Shown one piece after another: positions 27,698 to 36,320 of a stretch of 47,045 nt of DNA. Source of the stretch: VFZS01 sp964353255 (GTDB lineage Bacteria > Acidobacteriota > Terriglobia > Bryobacterales > Bryobacteraceae); contig CAYGVJ010000020.1 in assembly GCA_964353255.1 (NCBI GenBank), positions 1 through 47,045 of the forward strand, read 5' to 3'. Made by a program: the position numbers and the translations under genes. The stretch's first letter is position 1; the number at the start of each line of letters is the position of its first letter. The notes under the pieces are model-generated. The model was not told where the DNA came from and made no database searches. It was given only the letters and a program-made list of their open reading frames with translations.

Positions 27698-28266
27698 GCG
27701 GGCTGGTGGCGGCTGTTTTGCTGTCCAGGCACATGGTGACCCACCCCGGCTGAGGAGGTAGGGGAGTCTTCGGCGTGCCGGTGACGCCCACGGGCGTGGC
27801 GGGCGCGCAGGCCATGAAGTCGTGTGTGCCCGGAGCCCGCGCCATGCGCGATCACGAGGCACTCAGCGCAAGGTCCTCGGGGCAGCTCGCAGGTTTCCGC
27901 GCCCTGCGCGTGGTGAGAGACCGGTGCGCGACATGAATGTGACGGCTACGGCGCATTGTGACGAAAGCGGGGGAATCCCAGCGTAGTGGTACGCAAGCAC
28001 GATGTGGCGCGGCCTTCAGGCTGCCGGGTCGAGACTTCCGCTTGCGGAGCCCCCGGTACGGGTCCGTTCCGGACGTGCCGGGCGTCTCGACCCTTGATGT
28101 CGGCATGAGTGCCGACACGGCAGGCCAGGGGCCTGCGCCACCAGAGGGTTCCAAGCATTTTCCTCGCCTCTGCCCAAATCCTGCCCCGGAGCGGCAGTTG
28201 GAAGTCTCGGCACGGCAGGCGGGAGTACCCGCGCCACGGTAGGCCTCACGTACACGTCGCGCACCC
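27698..28266. other. 570-bp intergenic region
   Basis: No convincing gene. Apart from the PEP-CTERM promoter at its left edge it holds the palindromic element at 28098-28141. The short open frames on both strands here lack start signals and family resemblance. No tRNA cloverleaf was recognised. Confidence 0.6.
28098..28141. repeat. Paired hairpins carrying the GTGG..CAGGC / GCCTG core
   Basis: A perfect hairpin with TGTCGGCA and TGCCGACA arms and a 4-base loop lies at 28098-28117. It is followed at once by the complement of a core similar to those at 20587-20610 and 46622-46645 (28118-28141; read on the minus strand GTGGCGCAGGC, then CCCTG, then GCCTGCCG). Probably a copy of a dispersed intergenic repeat. 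Confidence 0.65.
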
Positions 28267-28461
28267 GTGAGAGACTTCTTCGCCGATCAGGTGAGTCCGG
28301 GTATGCTACTCTGCGAAGAACTGCTGGCCATGAGATCGAGTCCGGTGGACGACGCCGCGGTTCAGCGGGGGCTGCGAAGGGCGGAGCGCCTGCTGGCGCC
28401 CCTGGTCGATCTCTGCATTCGGCAGGCTCCGGCGCGGCTGCCTGACGAGGGATCGCGGTGA
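28267..28461 (+). CDS. Small hypothetical protein coupled to the acetyltransferase
   Basis: 64 residues if GTG at 28267 is used; in-frame ATG codons at 28303 and 28330 are alternatives. No family recognised; the middle (VQRGLRRAERLLAPLVDLCI) looks helical. It is considered real mainly because its stop overlaps the GTG of the following gene by 4 bp. Low certainty. Confidence 0.35.
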   Translation: MRDFFADQVSPGMLLCEELLAMRSSPVDDAAVQRGLRRAERLLAPLVDLCIRQAPARLPDEGSR

Positions 28462-28952
28462 CGGCCCGACTCGCCACGCCCGCGGACGCCGCTGCCGTTG
28501 CCCGCATCTACAACCAGGGCATCGCCGAGCGCAACGCCACCTTCGAGACCCGCCTGCGCTCGGAGGAAGAGGTGCGGGCCTGGTTCGATGGCCGGCATCC
28601 GATTGTTGTGGTGGAGCAAGAGGGCGAGGTCATCGCCTTCGCCGCCACCTTTGCCTACAGCCCTCGCGCGTGCTACGCGGGCATTGCGGAGGTTTCCCTC
28701 TACGTCGAGCGCGGCGCCCGCAGGCGCGGCGCCGGCCGCCTGGCCGTGACGGAGCTGCTCGACGCCGCCGAGGCGGCCGGCTTCTGGAAGCTGGTCTCGC
28801 GCATCTTCACGGACAACCTGGCCAGCCGTCGGGTGGCCCAGATGTTGGGCTTCCGCGAAGTGGGCATCTATGAGAAGCACGGCTGTCTGGACGGCGTCTG
28901 GCGTGATGTGGTGATCATCGAGCGGCTGCTCCCGGCGAACCTGAGAACTTAG
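28458..28952 (+). CDS. GNAT N-acetyltransferase of the phosphinothricin/ArsN1 type
   Basis: 164 residues, GTG start. The N-terminal pattern RLATPADAAAVARIYNQGI, then ATFET.LRSEEEV.AW, is that of the Pat/MnaT/ArsN1 group, which acetylate phosphinothricin, arsinothricin or methionine analogues. The acetyl-CoA loop is RGARRRGAGRLAV, and FTDNLASRRVAQMLGFREVGIYEKHG is the conserved C-terminal part, with YEKHG and the DGVWRDVVIIERLL end. The exact substrate cannot be told. It is coupled to the small gene before it and its stop overlaps the stop of the convergent DedA-like gene by 4 bp. Confidence 0.88.
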   Translation: MTARLATPADAAAVARIYNQGIAERNATFETRLRSEEEVRAWFDGRHPIVVVEQEGEVIAFAATFAYSPRACYAGIAEVSLYVERGARRRGAGRLAVTELLDAAEAAGFWKLVSRIFTDNLASRRVAQMLGFREVGIYEKHGCLDGVWRDVVIIERLLPANLRT

Positions 28953-29551
28953 CCGCCCGCCGGCGGCCTGGCCCCCCTGCGCTCGCACAGCCGGATCAGC
29001 AGCCATAGGAACAGAAACAAGCCCAGGGCCACGCCGGCCAGCTCCCAGGCGTGACCGTGCAGGTATTCAAGCGAATGCTCGCCGACTTGCGCCGCCAGGT
29101 AGGCTTCTCCGAAATACCTGGGGAGGCGCCCAACTAGGGTAACCAACAGGAATGCCAGCGGGCTGATTCCCAGAGCCCCGGCGCACAACACGAAGACTTT
29201 CAGCGGCAGGGGCACCGGAACCAGGGTGGGGATAAACACCGTCAGCAAGCCATAGCGCTGGAACCAAGCTCGGAACTTCTTGCCCCGGCCGGACTGGATG
29301 CGCCGGTCCAGATATGCTTCCCCGCCTTTGCGGCCCAGGTAGAAGAGGACCATCGAGCCTATGAGCGAGCCGAGCGTCCCCAGCGCCGCGCACAGGTAAC
29401 CCGTGCGGGCGTCGGCCGCGGCCACCAGCAGCAGGAGCACATCCGTGCCCTCCGGGAAGGGGACTCCGGCGGAATCCACCAGCGCGAGCAGGAAGACGCC
29501 CGGCGGTCCCCAGGACAGCAGAGTGCCGGCCAAGCTGCGCAAGAAGTTCAT
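28949..29551 (-). CDS. DedA/VTT-family inner-membrane protein
   Basis: 200 residues with four to five hydrophobic segments. The VTT (DedA, SNARE-associated Golgi) signature is visible: a re-entrant region with DSAGVPFPEGTDVLLLLVA, G..IGSMVLFYLGRKGG, and the second half FIPTLVPVPLPLKVFVLCAGALGI. Family members act as lipid scramblases or undecaprenyl-phosphate carriers, which fits the many envelope genes nearby. Start ATG at 29551. Confidence 0.88.
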   Translation of the reverse strand: MNFLRSLAGTLLSWGPPGVFLLALVDSAGVPFPEGTDVLLLLVAAADARTGYLCAALGTLGSLIGSMVLFYLGRKGGEAYLDRRIQSGRGKKFRAWFQRYGLLTVFIPTLVPVPLPLKVFVLCAGALGISPLAFLLVTLVGRLPRYFGEAYLAAQVGEHSLEYLHGHAWELAGVALGLFLFLWLLIRLCERRGARPPAGG

Positions 29552-29625
29552 CCCGGGCTTATCCTGGGTATCCTATCAGATGTACCGAGGGCGGGCCGGA
29601 ATGCAATGCGGCCCGGCTATTGCTT

Positions 29626-30375
29626 ATGGCGCAACCATTTCGGCTGGATGGAAAAACGGCGCTCATCACCGGGGCGGCGAGCGGCATCGGCGAGGCCACC
29701 GCGCGGGTCTTCTCCCAGGCGGGCGCGGCCGTGCTGATCCTGGATATCCACGGCGAGCGCGCCGAAGCCCTGGCGCGGGAGTTGCCGCAGGCGCGTGCGC
29801 TGGTCTGCGACATCACCCGGGAAGAAGAGGTCAAGCAGGCCCTCGGGCGAATCGACGCCCTGGACGTGCTGGTCAACAACGCCGGCATCGGCATGGTGGG
29901 CAGCATCGAGGAAACGGAGGCGGAGGACTTCCGCCGCCTCCTCCGGGTCAACGTCGAGGGCATGTACCTGGTGACAAGGCACGCTTTGCCTATGCTGGTG
30001 GCCGCACGCGGCGCGATCGTCAACATCGGCTCGGTGGCCGGGCTGGTCGGCGTCAAGCGGCGCTTCGCTTACTGCGCCACCAAGGGCGCCGTAGTGGCCA
30101 TGACGCGGCAGCTCGCCATCGACTACCCGACTCAGCTCCGGGTCAACTGCATTTGCCCGGGCACGGTGGACACCCCTTTCGTCGAGGCCTACCTGGAGAA
30201 GTACCACCAGCACGAGAAGGAGAAGGTCCGCGCGGAATTGAACCTCCGCCAGCCGGTGGGGCGGCTGGGGCGGCCGGAGGAGATCGCGCACCTGGCGCTT
30301 TACCTTAGCTCGCCGGAGGCCGGCTTCGTCACGGGCTCGGTCATGACCATCGACGGCGGGTGGACTGCGGCTTGA
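29626..30375 (+). CDS. Short-chain dehydrogenase/reductase
   Basis: 249 residues from the ATG at 29626 (a TTG two codons earlier is also open). Classical SDR: TGAASGIG (15-22), aspartate at the end of strand 2 (ILDIHG) suggesting NAD preference, NNAG (84-87), active-site Ser136, Tyr149 and Lys153 (YCATK), PGTVDTPF after the active site and the C-terminal IDGGW. The substrate is unknown; relatives include 3-oxoacyl-ACP reductases and sugar or sterol dehydrogenases. It stands alone on the + strand and is followed by a nested hairpin. Confidence 0.93.
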   Translation: MAQPFRLDGKTALITGAASGIGEATARVFSQAGAAVLILDIHGERAEALARELPQARALVCDITREEEVKQALGRIDALDVLVNNAGIGMVGSIEETEAEDFRRLLRVNVEGMYLVTRHALPMLVAARGAIVNIGSVAGLVGVKRRFAYCATKGAVVAMTRQLAIDYPTQLRVNCICPGTVDTPFVEAYLEKYHQHEKEKVRAELNLRQPVGRLGRPEEIAHLALYLSSPEAGFVTGSVMTIDGGWTAA

Positions 30376-30380
30376 CATAG

Positions 30381-30426
30381 CCGCCGTAATGCCCGAAAAT
30401 GGCATTGACTGCCCGTTTGACGGCGG
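30381..30426 (+). terminator. Nested hairpin after the SDR gene, possible terminator
   Basis: Outer arms CCGCCGT (30381-30387) and ACGGCGG (30420-30426) enclose a smaller hairpin AATGCC / GGCATT (30388-30393, 30401-30406). No T-tract follows, so termination would be of the non-canonical type, or this is a leader structure of the next gene. Confidence 0.4.
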
Positions 30427-30465
30427 TCGCGAAACGGAAAGGCACTAAAACATCAGGTAAGCTGA

Positions 30466-31650
30466 ATGTTTTTTGCGTTCTCTCAACCGGCGCGCGGGCG
30501 GGCCAGTTACGACATCTTCTTCGCGTTGGCTGCCGGGCTGCTGATCACCGGCGCGGCTTCCGCCACTCCCCCTGCCAAGCCCGGTCCCCAGCAAGCGGCG
30601 GCCAAGCCCGCGACGAAGAAGCTGTCCGCCAGCGCCCCCAGAAAGACCGGTGCGGCCTCTCGCCGCCCGGTGCGGCGAGTTCGTCCCAGCCGCTGGACCG
30701 AGCCCACCTACGCGGACTCGACCATCGGCGACGCGGTAGACGGCGAGGACCTGACGGTGCGCCGGGCTGCGGTCGAGGCGCTGGGCCAGTACAACGGGAC
30801 GGTGGTGGCGGTGGATTCGACCACCGGGCGCGTCCTCACCATGGTCAACCAGAAGGTGGCGCTGACCAGCGGCTTCACGCCCTGCTCGACGGTGAAGGTC
30901 GCCGTGGCGCTGGCCGCGCTGAGCGAAGGCGTCATCGGCCGCAACACCCTGGTGCGGCTCGCCCGCCGCACCAGCATGGACCTGACCGAGGCCCTGGCGC
31001 ACTCTAACAACCCCTACTTCGCCCGGTTGGGCGAGAAACTGGGGTTCGAGCGGCTGGGTTACTACGCGCGGCTGTTCGGGCTGGGCGAGAAGGCGGGCCT
31101 GAACATCCGCGGGGAGCAGGCGGGCGTCTTTCCGGATGCGCCTCCCAAGGAAGGCGGCGTGGGCCTGCTGGCCAGCTTCGGAATGGGCGTCTCGCTCACC
31201 CCGCTGCAACTGGCGGCGTTCCTGGCAGCCGTTTCCAACGGCGGCACTCTTTACTACCTCCAGTATCCGGAGAACCAGCAGGCGGTCGAACAGTTCGTCC
31301 CGCGCGTCAAGCGGCGCCTGGACATCGCGCGCTGGGTTCCCGACATCAAGCCCGGCCTGATCGGCGCGGTCGAATACGGCACCGCTCGCAGGGCCGCTCT
31401 CAACCCGGAGGCGCCCATCTGCGGCAAGACCGGCACCTGCACCGGGGGCACCACTCACTTGGGCTGGTTCGGGGCCTTCAACGACTTCGGCCAGACCAAA
31501 CTGGTAGTGGTGGTGCTGATGACCGGCGGCCGGGGTGTCAGCGGGCCGACGGCCGCCGAAATCGCCGGAGCGGTCTACCGTCGCCTGGACGAGCAACGCT
31601 ACTTCGCCAGCCGCCCGTTGTTTTCGCCGGCGCTCCTGCTGGCGCGGTAG
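30466..31650 (+). CDS. Small penicillin-binding transpeptidase
   Basis: 394 residues. An N-terminal membrane anchor (about 14-33) is followed by an alanine/proline/lysine-rich linker (34-75) and a transpeptidase domain with all three motifs: S141-T-V-K144, S180-N-N182 and K321-T-G-T. There is no glycosyltransferase or PBP dimerisation domain of normal size, so it resembles minimal class B-type PBPs or class D beta-lactamase relatives that act on peptidoglycan peptides in the periplasm. A true beta-lactamase is less likely because the ASNGG-type loop FGMGVSLTPLQLAAF is PBP-like. Convergent with the SYLF gene. Confidence 0.88.
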   Translation: MFFAFSQPARGRASYDIFFALAAGLLITGAASATPPAKPGPQQAAAKPATKKLSASAPRKTGAASRRPVRRVRPSRWTEPTYADSTIGDAVDGEDLTVRRAAVEALGQYNGTVVAVDSTTGRVLTMVNQKVALTSGFTPCSTVKVAVALAALSEGVIGRNTLVRLARRTSMDLTEALAHSNNPYFARLGEKLGFERLGYYARLFGLGEKAGLNIRGEQAGVFPDAPPKEGGVGLLASFGMGVSLTPLQLAAFLAAVSNGGTLYYLQYPENQQAVEQFVPRVKRRLDIARWVPDIKPGLIGAVEYGTARRAALNPEAPICGKTGTCTGGTTHLGWFGAFNDFGQTKLVVVVLMTGGRGVSGPTAAEIAGAVYRRLDEQRYFASRPLFSPALLLAR

Positions 31651-31675
31651 GGAGTCGGGCATGCCCGACCCCTAC
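31647..31675. terminator. Bidirectional hairpin between convergent genes
   Basis: GTAGGG (31647-31652) and GTCGGGC (31654-31660) pair with GCCCGAC (31663-31669) and CCCTAC (31670-31675): 13 base pairs with a single bulged A at 31653. It includes the stop codon of the PBP gene and ends just before the stop of the SYLF gene. No T-tract on either strand. Confidence 0.65.
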
Positions 31676-31676
31676 G

Positions 31677-32357
31677 CTATCCCTTCCGGCTCGAATACTT
31701 GTTAAGCGTCGCGAGAAATTCGGCCGCGGCCGCCGGCGCGTTCACCTTGCCTTGAATGATCTCGCGGTTCTCCAGGGTCTTGCCGTACAGCGCGCGGTTG
31801 ACGCTCAGGTCCTGGCGCAGCGTGGCGCCGGAGAGCGACAGGCCGGCAAAGGCGCCGCGCGAGCGGGACCAATACAGAATCTCGGCCGTCATGTAAGCGT
31901 CGGTCTGCGCGGCGGCCTCCCGTCCCACCGGGCCGCCGGCCACCGCCGCTTCTCCGCCCAGGGTGAACTTGCTGGAGAGCAGGCGGTCAGCGCCGCGCTG
32001 GTTCATCACCAGCATGATGACGTCGGTCTCGGCGCCGCCGAGCTGGAGACCGAAACTGCCGCCTTCGATGCGCACCGCGGCCGGCGCGCTCCAGCCCGGC
32101 CCCCCGGTGGCGCGGCACACCACGAAACCCCTGCCGTACCTGGCGCCGAAGATGAACGCTCCCTTCTTCAGGCCCGGGATCACCACTACACACTGGGCCT
32201 TGTCGAGCAGCCCTTGGGGGATGCTCTTATCGGGCGTATCCATGGCCTCGCGGAAAACCACCGTGGCCCGGTTGAGCCGCTCGACATCGGGCGGATCCTT
32301 GGCGGCGAGCAGTCCCGCAGCCGCCACTACAATCGTCACACCTAACAATGCCCTCAT
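31677..32357 (-). CDS. Secreted SYLF (YSC84-like) lipid-binding protein
   Basis: 226 residues. The signal peptide is MRALLGVTIVVAAAGLLAA. The rest is the SYLF domain: PQGLLDKAQCVVVIPGLKKGAFIFGARYG.G, W.APA.VRIEGGSFGLQLG, DVIMLVMNQRGADRLLSSKFTLGG, and the C-terminal Y.RS.GAFAGLSLSGATL. Eukaryotic homologues bind phosphoinositides; bacterial ones (BPSL1445 type) are exported lipid-binding proteins. It is transcribed towards the hairpin at 31647-31675. Confidence 0.92.
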   Translation of the reverse strand: MRALLGVTIVVAAAGLLAAKDPPDVERLNRATVVFREAMDTPDKSIPQGLLDKAQCVVVIPGLKKGAFIFGARYGRGFVVCRATGGPGWSAPAAVRIEGGSFGLQLGGAETDVIMLVMNQRGADRLLSSKFTLGGEAAVAGGPVGREAAAQTDAYMTAEILYWSRSRGAFAGLSLSGATLRQDLSVNRALYGKTLENREIIQGKVNAPAAAAEFLATLNKYSSRKG

Positions 32358-32451
32358 GCCCGAAATCGTATCATATATGGGAGGCCGGGCGCCCCTCCGC
32401 CTCAGGGAACAGATGGACGGGGAATGGCGTACTGATCTAGTAGAGGCGCAG

Positions 32452-32898
32452 ATGCCTTACTGCTCCAGTTGCGGCAGCCAAGCCAGCGACGGCGACCTGT
32501 ATTGCCGAAGCTGCGGGGCCCGCCAGTCGGCGGCCCGCGCGGCCGGCGACGCTCTCTCCTCCCTGAGCCCGCGAACCGCTTCGCTGCTCTGCTACATCCC
32601 GTTTGTCGGCTGGATTCTCGCCATTGTCGTGCTGGCCTCCGAGAGGTTCCGCGCCGACCGCACGGTGCGCTTCCACGCCTTCCAGGGGTTGTATCTGTTT
32701 GTGGCCTGGCTGATCGTCCACTGGGTGATCGCGCCCCTCTCCTTCCTGCACAGGGCGCGATACTTCGACTTCGGTGACCTGTTTGAGCTGGCCATGATCG
32801 GCGTCGGGATCTTCATGCTCATCAAGGTCAGCCAGGGCCAGAACTTCTCCCTGCCCATCCTGGGCGAACTGGCCGAGAAGTCGGTCTCCGAGAGCTAG
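32452..32898 (+). CDS. Zinc-ribbon, DUF4870-like membrane protein
   Basis: 148 residues from the ATG at 32452. The start is chosen because MPYCSSCG begins the double CxxC zinc ribbon (CSSCG and CRSCG); an in-frame ATG at 32413 is an alternative. After an alanine-rich linker come three hydrophobic segments in the DUF4870/Tic20-like arrangement: ASLLCYIPFVGWILAIVVL, a conserved FHAFQGLYLFVAWLIV, and FELAMIGVGIFMLIKV. Function unknown. Divergent from the SYLF gene, with 94 bp between starts. Confidence 0.85.
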   Translation: MPYCSSCGSQASDGDLYCRSCGARQSAARAAGDALSSLSPRTASLLCYIPFVGWILAIVVLASERFRADRTVRFHAFQGLYLFVAWLIVHWVIAPLSFLHRARYFDFGDLFELAMIGVGIFMLIKVSQGQNFSLPILGELAEKSVSES

Positions 32899-32945
32899 CA
32901 GCAATCTGCGGCGAAGTCGAGTAGACTCAACCCGGAGGTGCTGTT

Positions 32946-34892
32946 ATGTGTCGCACTTTAGTTCTGTTGGCGGCGGCCGCGGTTGCGCTGCCGCTCTGGG
33001 CGGAGCCCAACTTCACCATTCTGTTGCCGGAGCGAACCCGGCTGCTGGAGGACCAGCGGCTGGATATCGTCATCGAAGCCCGCAACCTGACCGGTCTGAC
33101 CGGGCTGCATGTGGTGGCCAACAACCGCGACGTGACGGACCGCTTCAAGGGGCCGTTCCAGGTGGACCTGGACTGTGACGGCCGCCCCGACGCGGTCTTT
33201 CGCGCGGACCTGGTCAGCTTCCCGGATCCGGGCTGGGTGCGTCTGGTGGCGACCACCCGGCACGCCGGCGGCGAGGCCCACGATATCAAGGACATCCAGG
33301 TCATCCCGTTCCGTCCGGGCAGGCCGGCCCGCAACATCGTTCTGCTGATCGGCGATGGCATGGGCACGAGCTTTCGGGACGCGGCGCGCATAATCTCCCG
33401 CAGCGTTGAAACCCTGCCCGGCGTGCCCGGCCTCCGCGAGGGGTTCTATGACCGCCTGCTGGAGATGGATCAGATGCCGGTGAGCGGGATGGTCATGAAC
33501 CACTCCACCGGGCGGGTGATCCCCGACTCCTCCGCAGCCGCCACCGCCTGGGCCGTGGGTAACAAGACCGTGGACGCCTCGCTTTCGGCCTTGGGCGACG
33601 GCACCGACTGCGCCTGGGATAGCGGTGTCAACGCCGCCAACATTGCCGCGGCCCGCGACAACCCGCGTGTGGAGACGCTTTGGGAGTACCTCAAGCGTAA
33701 GTACAACTACCGCACCGGCGTGGTGACCACTTCGAACGTCACCGACGCCACCCCAGCGGCGCACGGCGCGCACCACGGCTCCCGCGACGCCAGCTTCGAT
33801 ATCTCCTTGCAGTATCTGGAGAATCCGTTCCTGGGCGGCCAGCCGGTCTTCGACGTGCTCCTGGGCGGCGGCAAGGAGGATTTCGACGCGGACATCCGTC
33901 CCGACAAGCGGGACCTGGTGACGGAGTTTCAGGCGCGGGGATACCAGTTCGTGAAAACCGCCGCCGAACTGCGGGGCGTGGGTGTGACCGCGAGCAAGCT
34001 GCTAGGCCTGTTTCGGCGACCGAACTCCGTGGGTCTGCACAGCAGCGGCATACGCCCCTCCTCTCGCGGAACCATGGAGACGGCCTACGACAAGCTGCGC
34101 CTGACCCGCCCGGGCAGCGAGCCGCTGCCCAACATGGGCACTTGGACCGACCAGCCCTTCCTGGACCTGATGACTCAGAAGGCCATCGAGGTTCTGGCCG
34201 GGCCTAACCGCGATCAGCCCTACATTCTGATGGTGGAGTCCGCCCTGATCGACAAGCAGGCCCACTCGAACCACGCGGCCGGGGCGCTCTGGGACGTCAT
34301 TGAGCTGGACAAGGCGGTGGGGGCGGCTCGCGCCTGGGCCAGGGCCCGTAGGCTCAGCGACACCTTGGTGATCGTCACCGCCGACCACGACACCGGCGGG
34401 ATGGTCATCGTGGGACTGACCGAGATCTCCGACGCGGACCTGGCAGACCGCACCGCCACGGGCACGTTCACCCTTAACCCCGGTGTGGGTCAGCAGACGA
34501 TCACGGCGTATAAGGACATCAACACCAACGTGCGCGCCATCGTCAACTACGCCAGCAGCGGCCCGCCGGCCGCGGTCAACGGCAGGATCTACGATACGGA
34601 CGGTTTCCCTGATTACATCGATGCCGACGGCGACGGCTTCCCCGAGAACCGTCGGGTGGTCGACAAGGGCCGCTTCCGGCTGTCAGTCGGCTTCCGCAGC
34701 GGCAACCACGCCGGGCATTCCTTGCCGCTGACCGCGGAAGGCGTCGGGGCCTTCCTGTTCACCGGCTACATGGACCAGACCGACATCTTCTTCAAGATGG
34801 CGACGGTGCTGACGGGTGAGACCGCGGACGCGGACGAGCTGCTGAACAACTTGCTCGTCAATCCAGGCTACCCGCGGACGTTCGGGAAGTGA
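32946..34892 (+). CDS. Secreted alkaline phosphatase (PhoA family)
   Basis: 648 residues. There is a signal peptide (about 1-19), then an N-terminal beta domain (20-125) with a DLDCDGRPDAVF segment like that of Ca-binding FG-GAP loops. The phosphatase domain carries the metal ligand in LLIGDGMG (D137), the nucleophile DSSAAATAWAVGNK (S195 after D194), HSNHAAGALWDVIELDKA and ADHDTGGM. The final ligand region is GNHAGHSLPL. Insertions between motifs, including DADGDGFPENRR, make it longer than the 450-500 residue norm. It hydrolyses phosphomonoesters outside the inner membrane, useful for phosphate scavenging. GGAGG lies eight bases before the ATG. No Pho box was recognised. Confidence 0.93.
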   Translation: MCRTLVLLAAAAVALPLWAEPNFTILLPERTRLLEDQRLDIVIEARNLTGLTGLHVVANNRDVTDRFKGPFQVDLDCDGRPDAVFRADLVSFPDPGWVRLVATTRHAGGEAHDIKDIQVIPFRPGRPARNIVLLIGDGMGTSFRDAARIISRSVETLPGVPGLREGFYDRLLEMDQMPVSGMVMNHSTGRVIPDSSAAATAWAVGNKTVDASLSALGDGTDCAWDSGVNAANIAAARDNPRVETLWEYLKRKYNYRTGVVTTSNVTDATPAAHGAHHGSRDASFDISLQYLENPFLGGQPVFDVLLGGGKEDFDADIRPDKRDLVTEFQARGYQFVKTAAELRGVGVTASKLLGLFRRPNSVGLHSSGIRPSSRGTMETAYDKLRLTRPGSEPLPNMGTWTDQPFLDLMTQKAIEVLAGPNRDQPYILMVESALIDKQAHSNHAAGALWDVIELDKAVGAARAWARARRLSDTLVIVTADHDTGGMVIVGLTEISDADLADRTATGTFTLNPGVGQQTITAYKDINTNVRAIVNYASSGPPAAVNGRIYDTDGFPDYIDADGDGFPENRRVVDKGRFRLSVGFRSGNHAGHSLPLTAEGVGAFLFTGYMDQTDIFFKMATVLTGETADADELLNNLLVNPGYPRTFGK

Positions 34893-34911
34893 CGGGGCGC
34901 CCGCGGCGTCC

Positions 34912-36309
34912 TTAAACCCGTCGCCGCGGGGGATATGGGGAGCGCTCGGAGGCCAGCACCCGCACGGGCTCAGCGGTAATCAGCGAGGCTGGCAGCGTGG
35001 CCTTCAGCGGCTCCAGCGTGGTTTGCGGGCGGAAGGGCAGCGCGGCCACCATTCGGTCCCCGGCCCAGATCTGGTAGGAGCGGATAGGCTCGGCTGCGGC
35101 TACCGCGGCATTCCAACTGACGGTGACGCGCTCGCCGTCCCGCTCGACCTTGACGTTGGTGGGTTGCACGAGCCCCTGCGAGCGCTGCTGGTAGTAGTTG
35201 GTGTCGGCGCCGTGCAGCGCGGCGACCTGCGCTTCGATCCGCAGCAACTCGAATGGGGAGGCCGGATCCTGTTGTGAAGCCGTCAGGTTGGCCAGCAACT
35301 GATCGGCTTGCGGGTTTGTCCGGTCGATCTGGCCGGTCCCCACGATAGCCACCGTCACGCCCGGTATGGATATCGGGTAGCGGATCAAGTCCGCCGACGG
35401 CACTCCGCCCGGTACGCCCACCGTGAAGACCACGTTTGCGTTGCTGCCCGCGTAGACATAGCCTTGCGCGAACAGCTTCATGGCGATCACGCCCATGTCG
35501 CGCGCCACGGCCACCGGGATGACGTTGTTCTGGTTGGGCAGGTACTGCCGGTCATTGGCGTTGAGCACCGTCAGCAGAGTGTCGAGAATGTGCTCGCTGT
35601 CCCGCTGGATGCAGGGGGTCATGACCGGCGAGTTGTGCCCGGTCACCCCGATGTGCCGGATCCAGCGGCGGCCTTCCGGGTTCAGCCCCGTGACATTGGC
35701 GCCGTCGCGGTAGTCCAGCAACCCCGCCAGCGCGCCCAGCCGCGGCACGGAGCGGTCGCCGCGCCGCTCGAAGTTCTCCCAGATCTGGTCCACCTGCTGG
35801 AGGCTGCCCAGGTTGTGAATCTGGAAAGCGTCCAGGTAGGCCCCCTCGGGGATGAAGCTCTGGCCGTCGCCGAACAGTTGGGTGAGGGTGCGCCGGAGGT
35901 CGGTGATGGCCGACTCCGCGTTGGGCCGCGAACGGTCCAGCGCATAGCGCTGGCCGGTCTTGCTGGCGATGTAGAGCCGCTCCCGGAGCGCCGCATTGTA
36001 GTTGGGATCGTTGGGCTTCAGGTGCAGGCGGCGGAAAGCCTCGCCGTAGTAGGTCTGGCTGGGCCCGTAAGCGTTGGCCGTGTCCAGGTAGTTGACGCCC
36101 AGCTCGACGGCCTGGACGATGATGTCCGGGCGGTCCATGCTCCCGCCCGAGCGCTCCAGCGAAGCCTGGCCGCCCAAGCCCAAGGGGACGACCCACCGCT
36201 CGGTGCGGCCCAGGCGGCGGTAGGTGAGATCAGTGGCGGCGATCCCGTGACGCCCCAGCGCCAGCGGCGCCGCTCCCAAGGCGCGCAAGACTTCCCTCCG
36301 AGAGAACAT
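34912..36309 (-). CDS. Tat-exported aldo/keto reductase-like protein with extra C-terminal domain
   Basis: 465 residues. The N terminus SRREVLRALGAAPLALG is a twin-arginine signal. The AKR domain (about 28-330) keeps the catalytic set: D in NYLDTANAYG, the Tyr there, K in IASKTGQ and H in FQIHNLG. The usual length is 300-340; here a 100-residue tail adds a fibronectin-III-like strand pattern (TNVKVERDGERVTVSWNAA, then RSYQIWAGDRMV). It follows the Solibacter-type secreted protein with an 11-bp gap, so the two are probably co-transcribed. An exported AKR is unusual because NADPH is scarce in the periplasm; a bound cofactor may be carried with the folded protein. Confidence 0.9.
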   Translation of the reverse strand: MFSRREVLRALGAAPLALGRHGIAATDLTYRRLGRTERWVVPLGLGGQASLERSGGSMDRPDIIVQAVELGVNYLDTANAYGPSQTYYGEAFRRLHLKPNDPNYNAALRERLYIASKTGQRYALDRSRPNAESAITDLRRTLTQLFGDGQSFIPEGAYLDAFQIHNLGSLQQVDQIWENFERRGDRSVPRLGALAGLLDYRDGANVTGLNPEGRRWIRHIGVTGHNSPVMTPCIQRDSEHILDTLLTVLNANDRQYLPNQNNVIPVAVARDMGVIAMKLFAQGYVYAGSNANVVFTVGVPGGVPSADLIRYPISIPGVTVAIVGTGQIDRTNPQADQLLANLTASQQDPASPFELLRIEAQVAALHGADTNYYQQRSQGLVQPTNVKVERDGERVTVSWNAAVAAAEPIRSYQIWAGDRMVAALPFRPQTTLEPLKATLPASLITAEPVRVLASERSPYPPRRRV

Positions 36310-36320
36310 AGCAACCTCGT

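Noticed and set aside
27698..28266. Possible tRNA or small RNA in the 570-bp gap
   Set aside because: No cloverleaf or T-loop consensus was found; the only clear structures are the two adjacent hairpins at 28098-28141, better explained as a dispersed repeat.
30780..31650. Calling the transpeptidase a class D beta-lactamase
   Set aside because: SxxK, SxN and KTG are shared with PBPs, the N-terminal anchor and linker are PBP-like, and no specific class D loop was seen.
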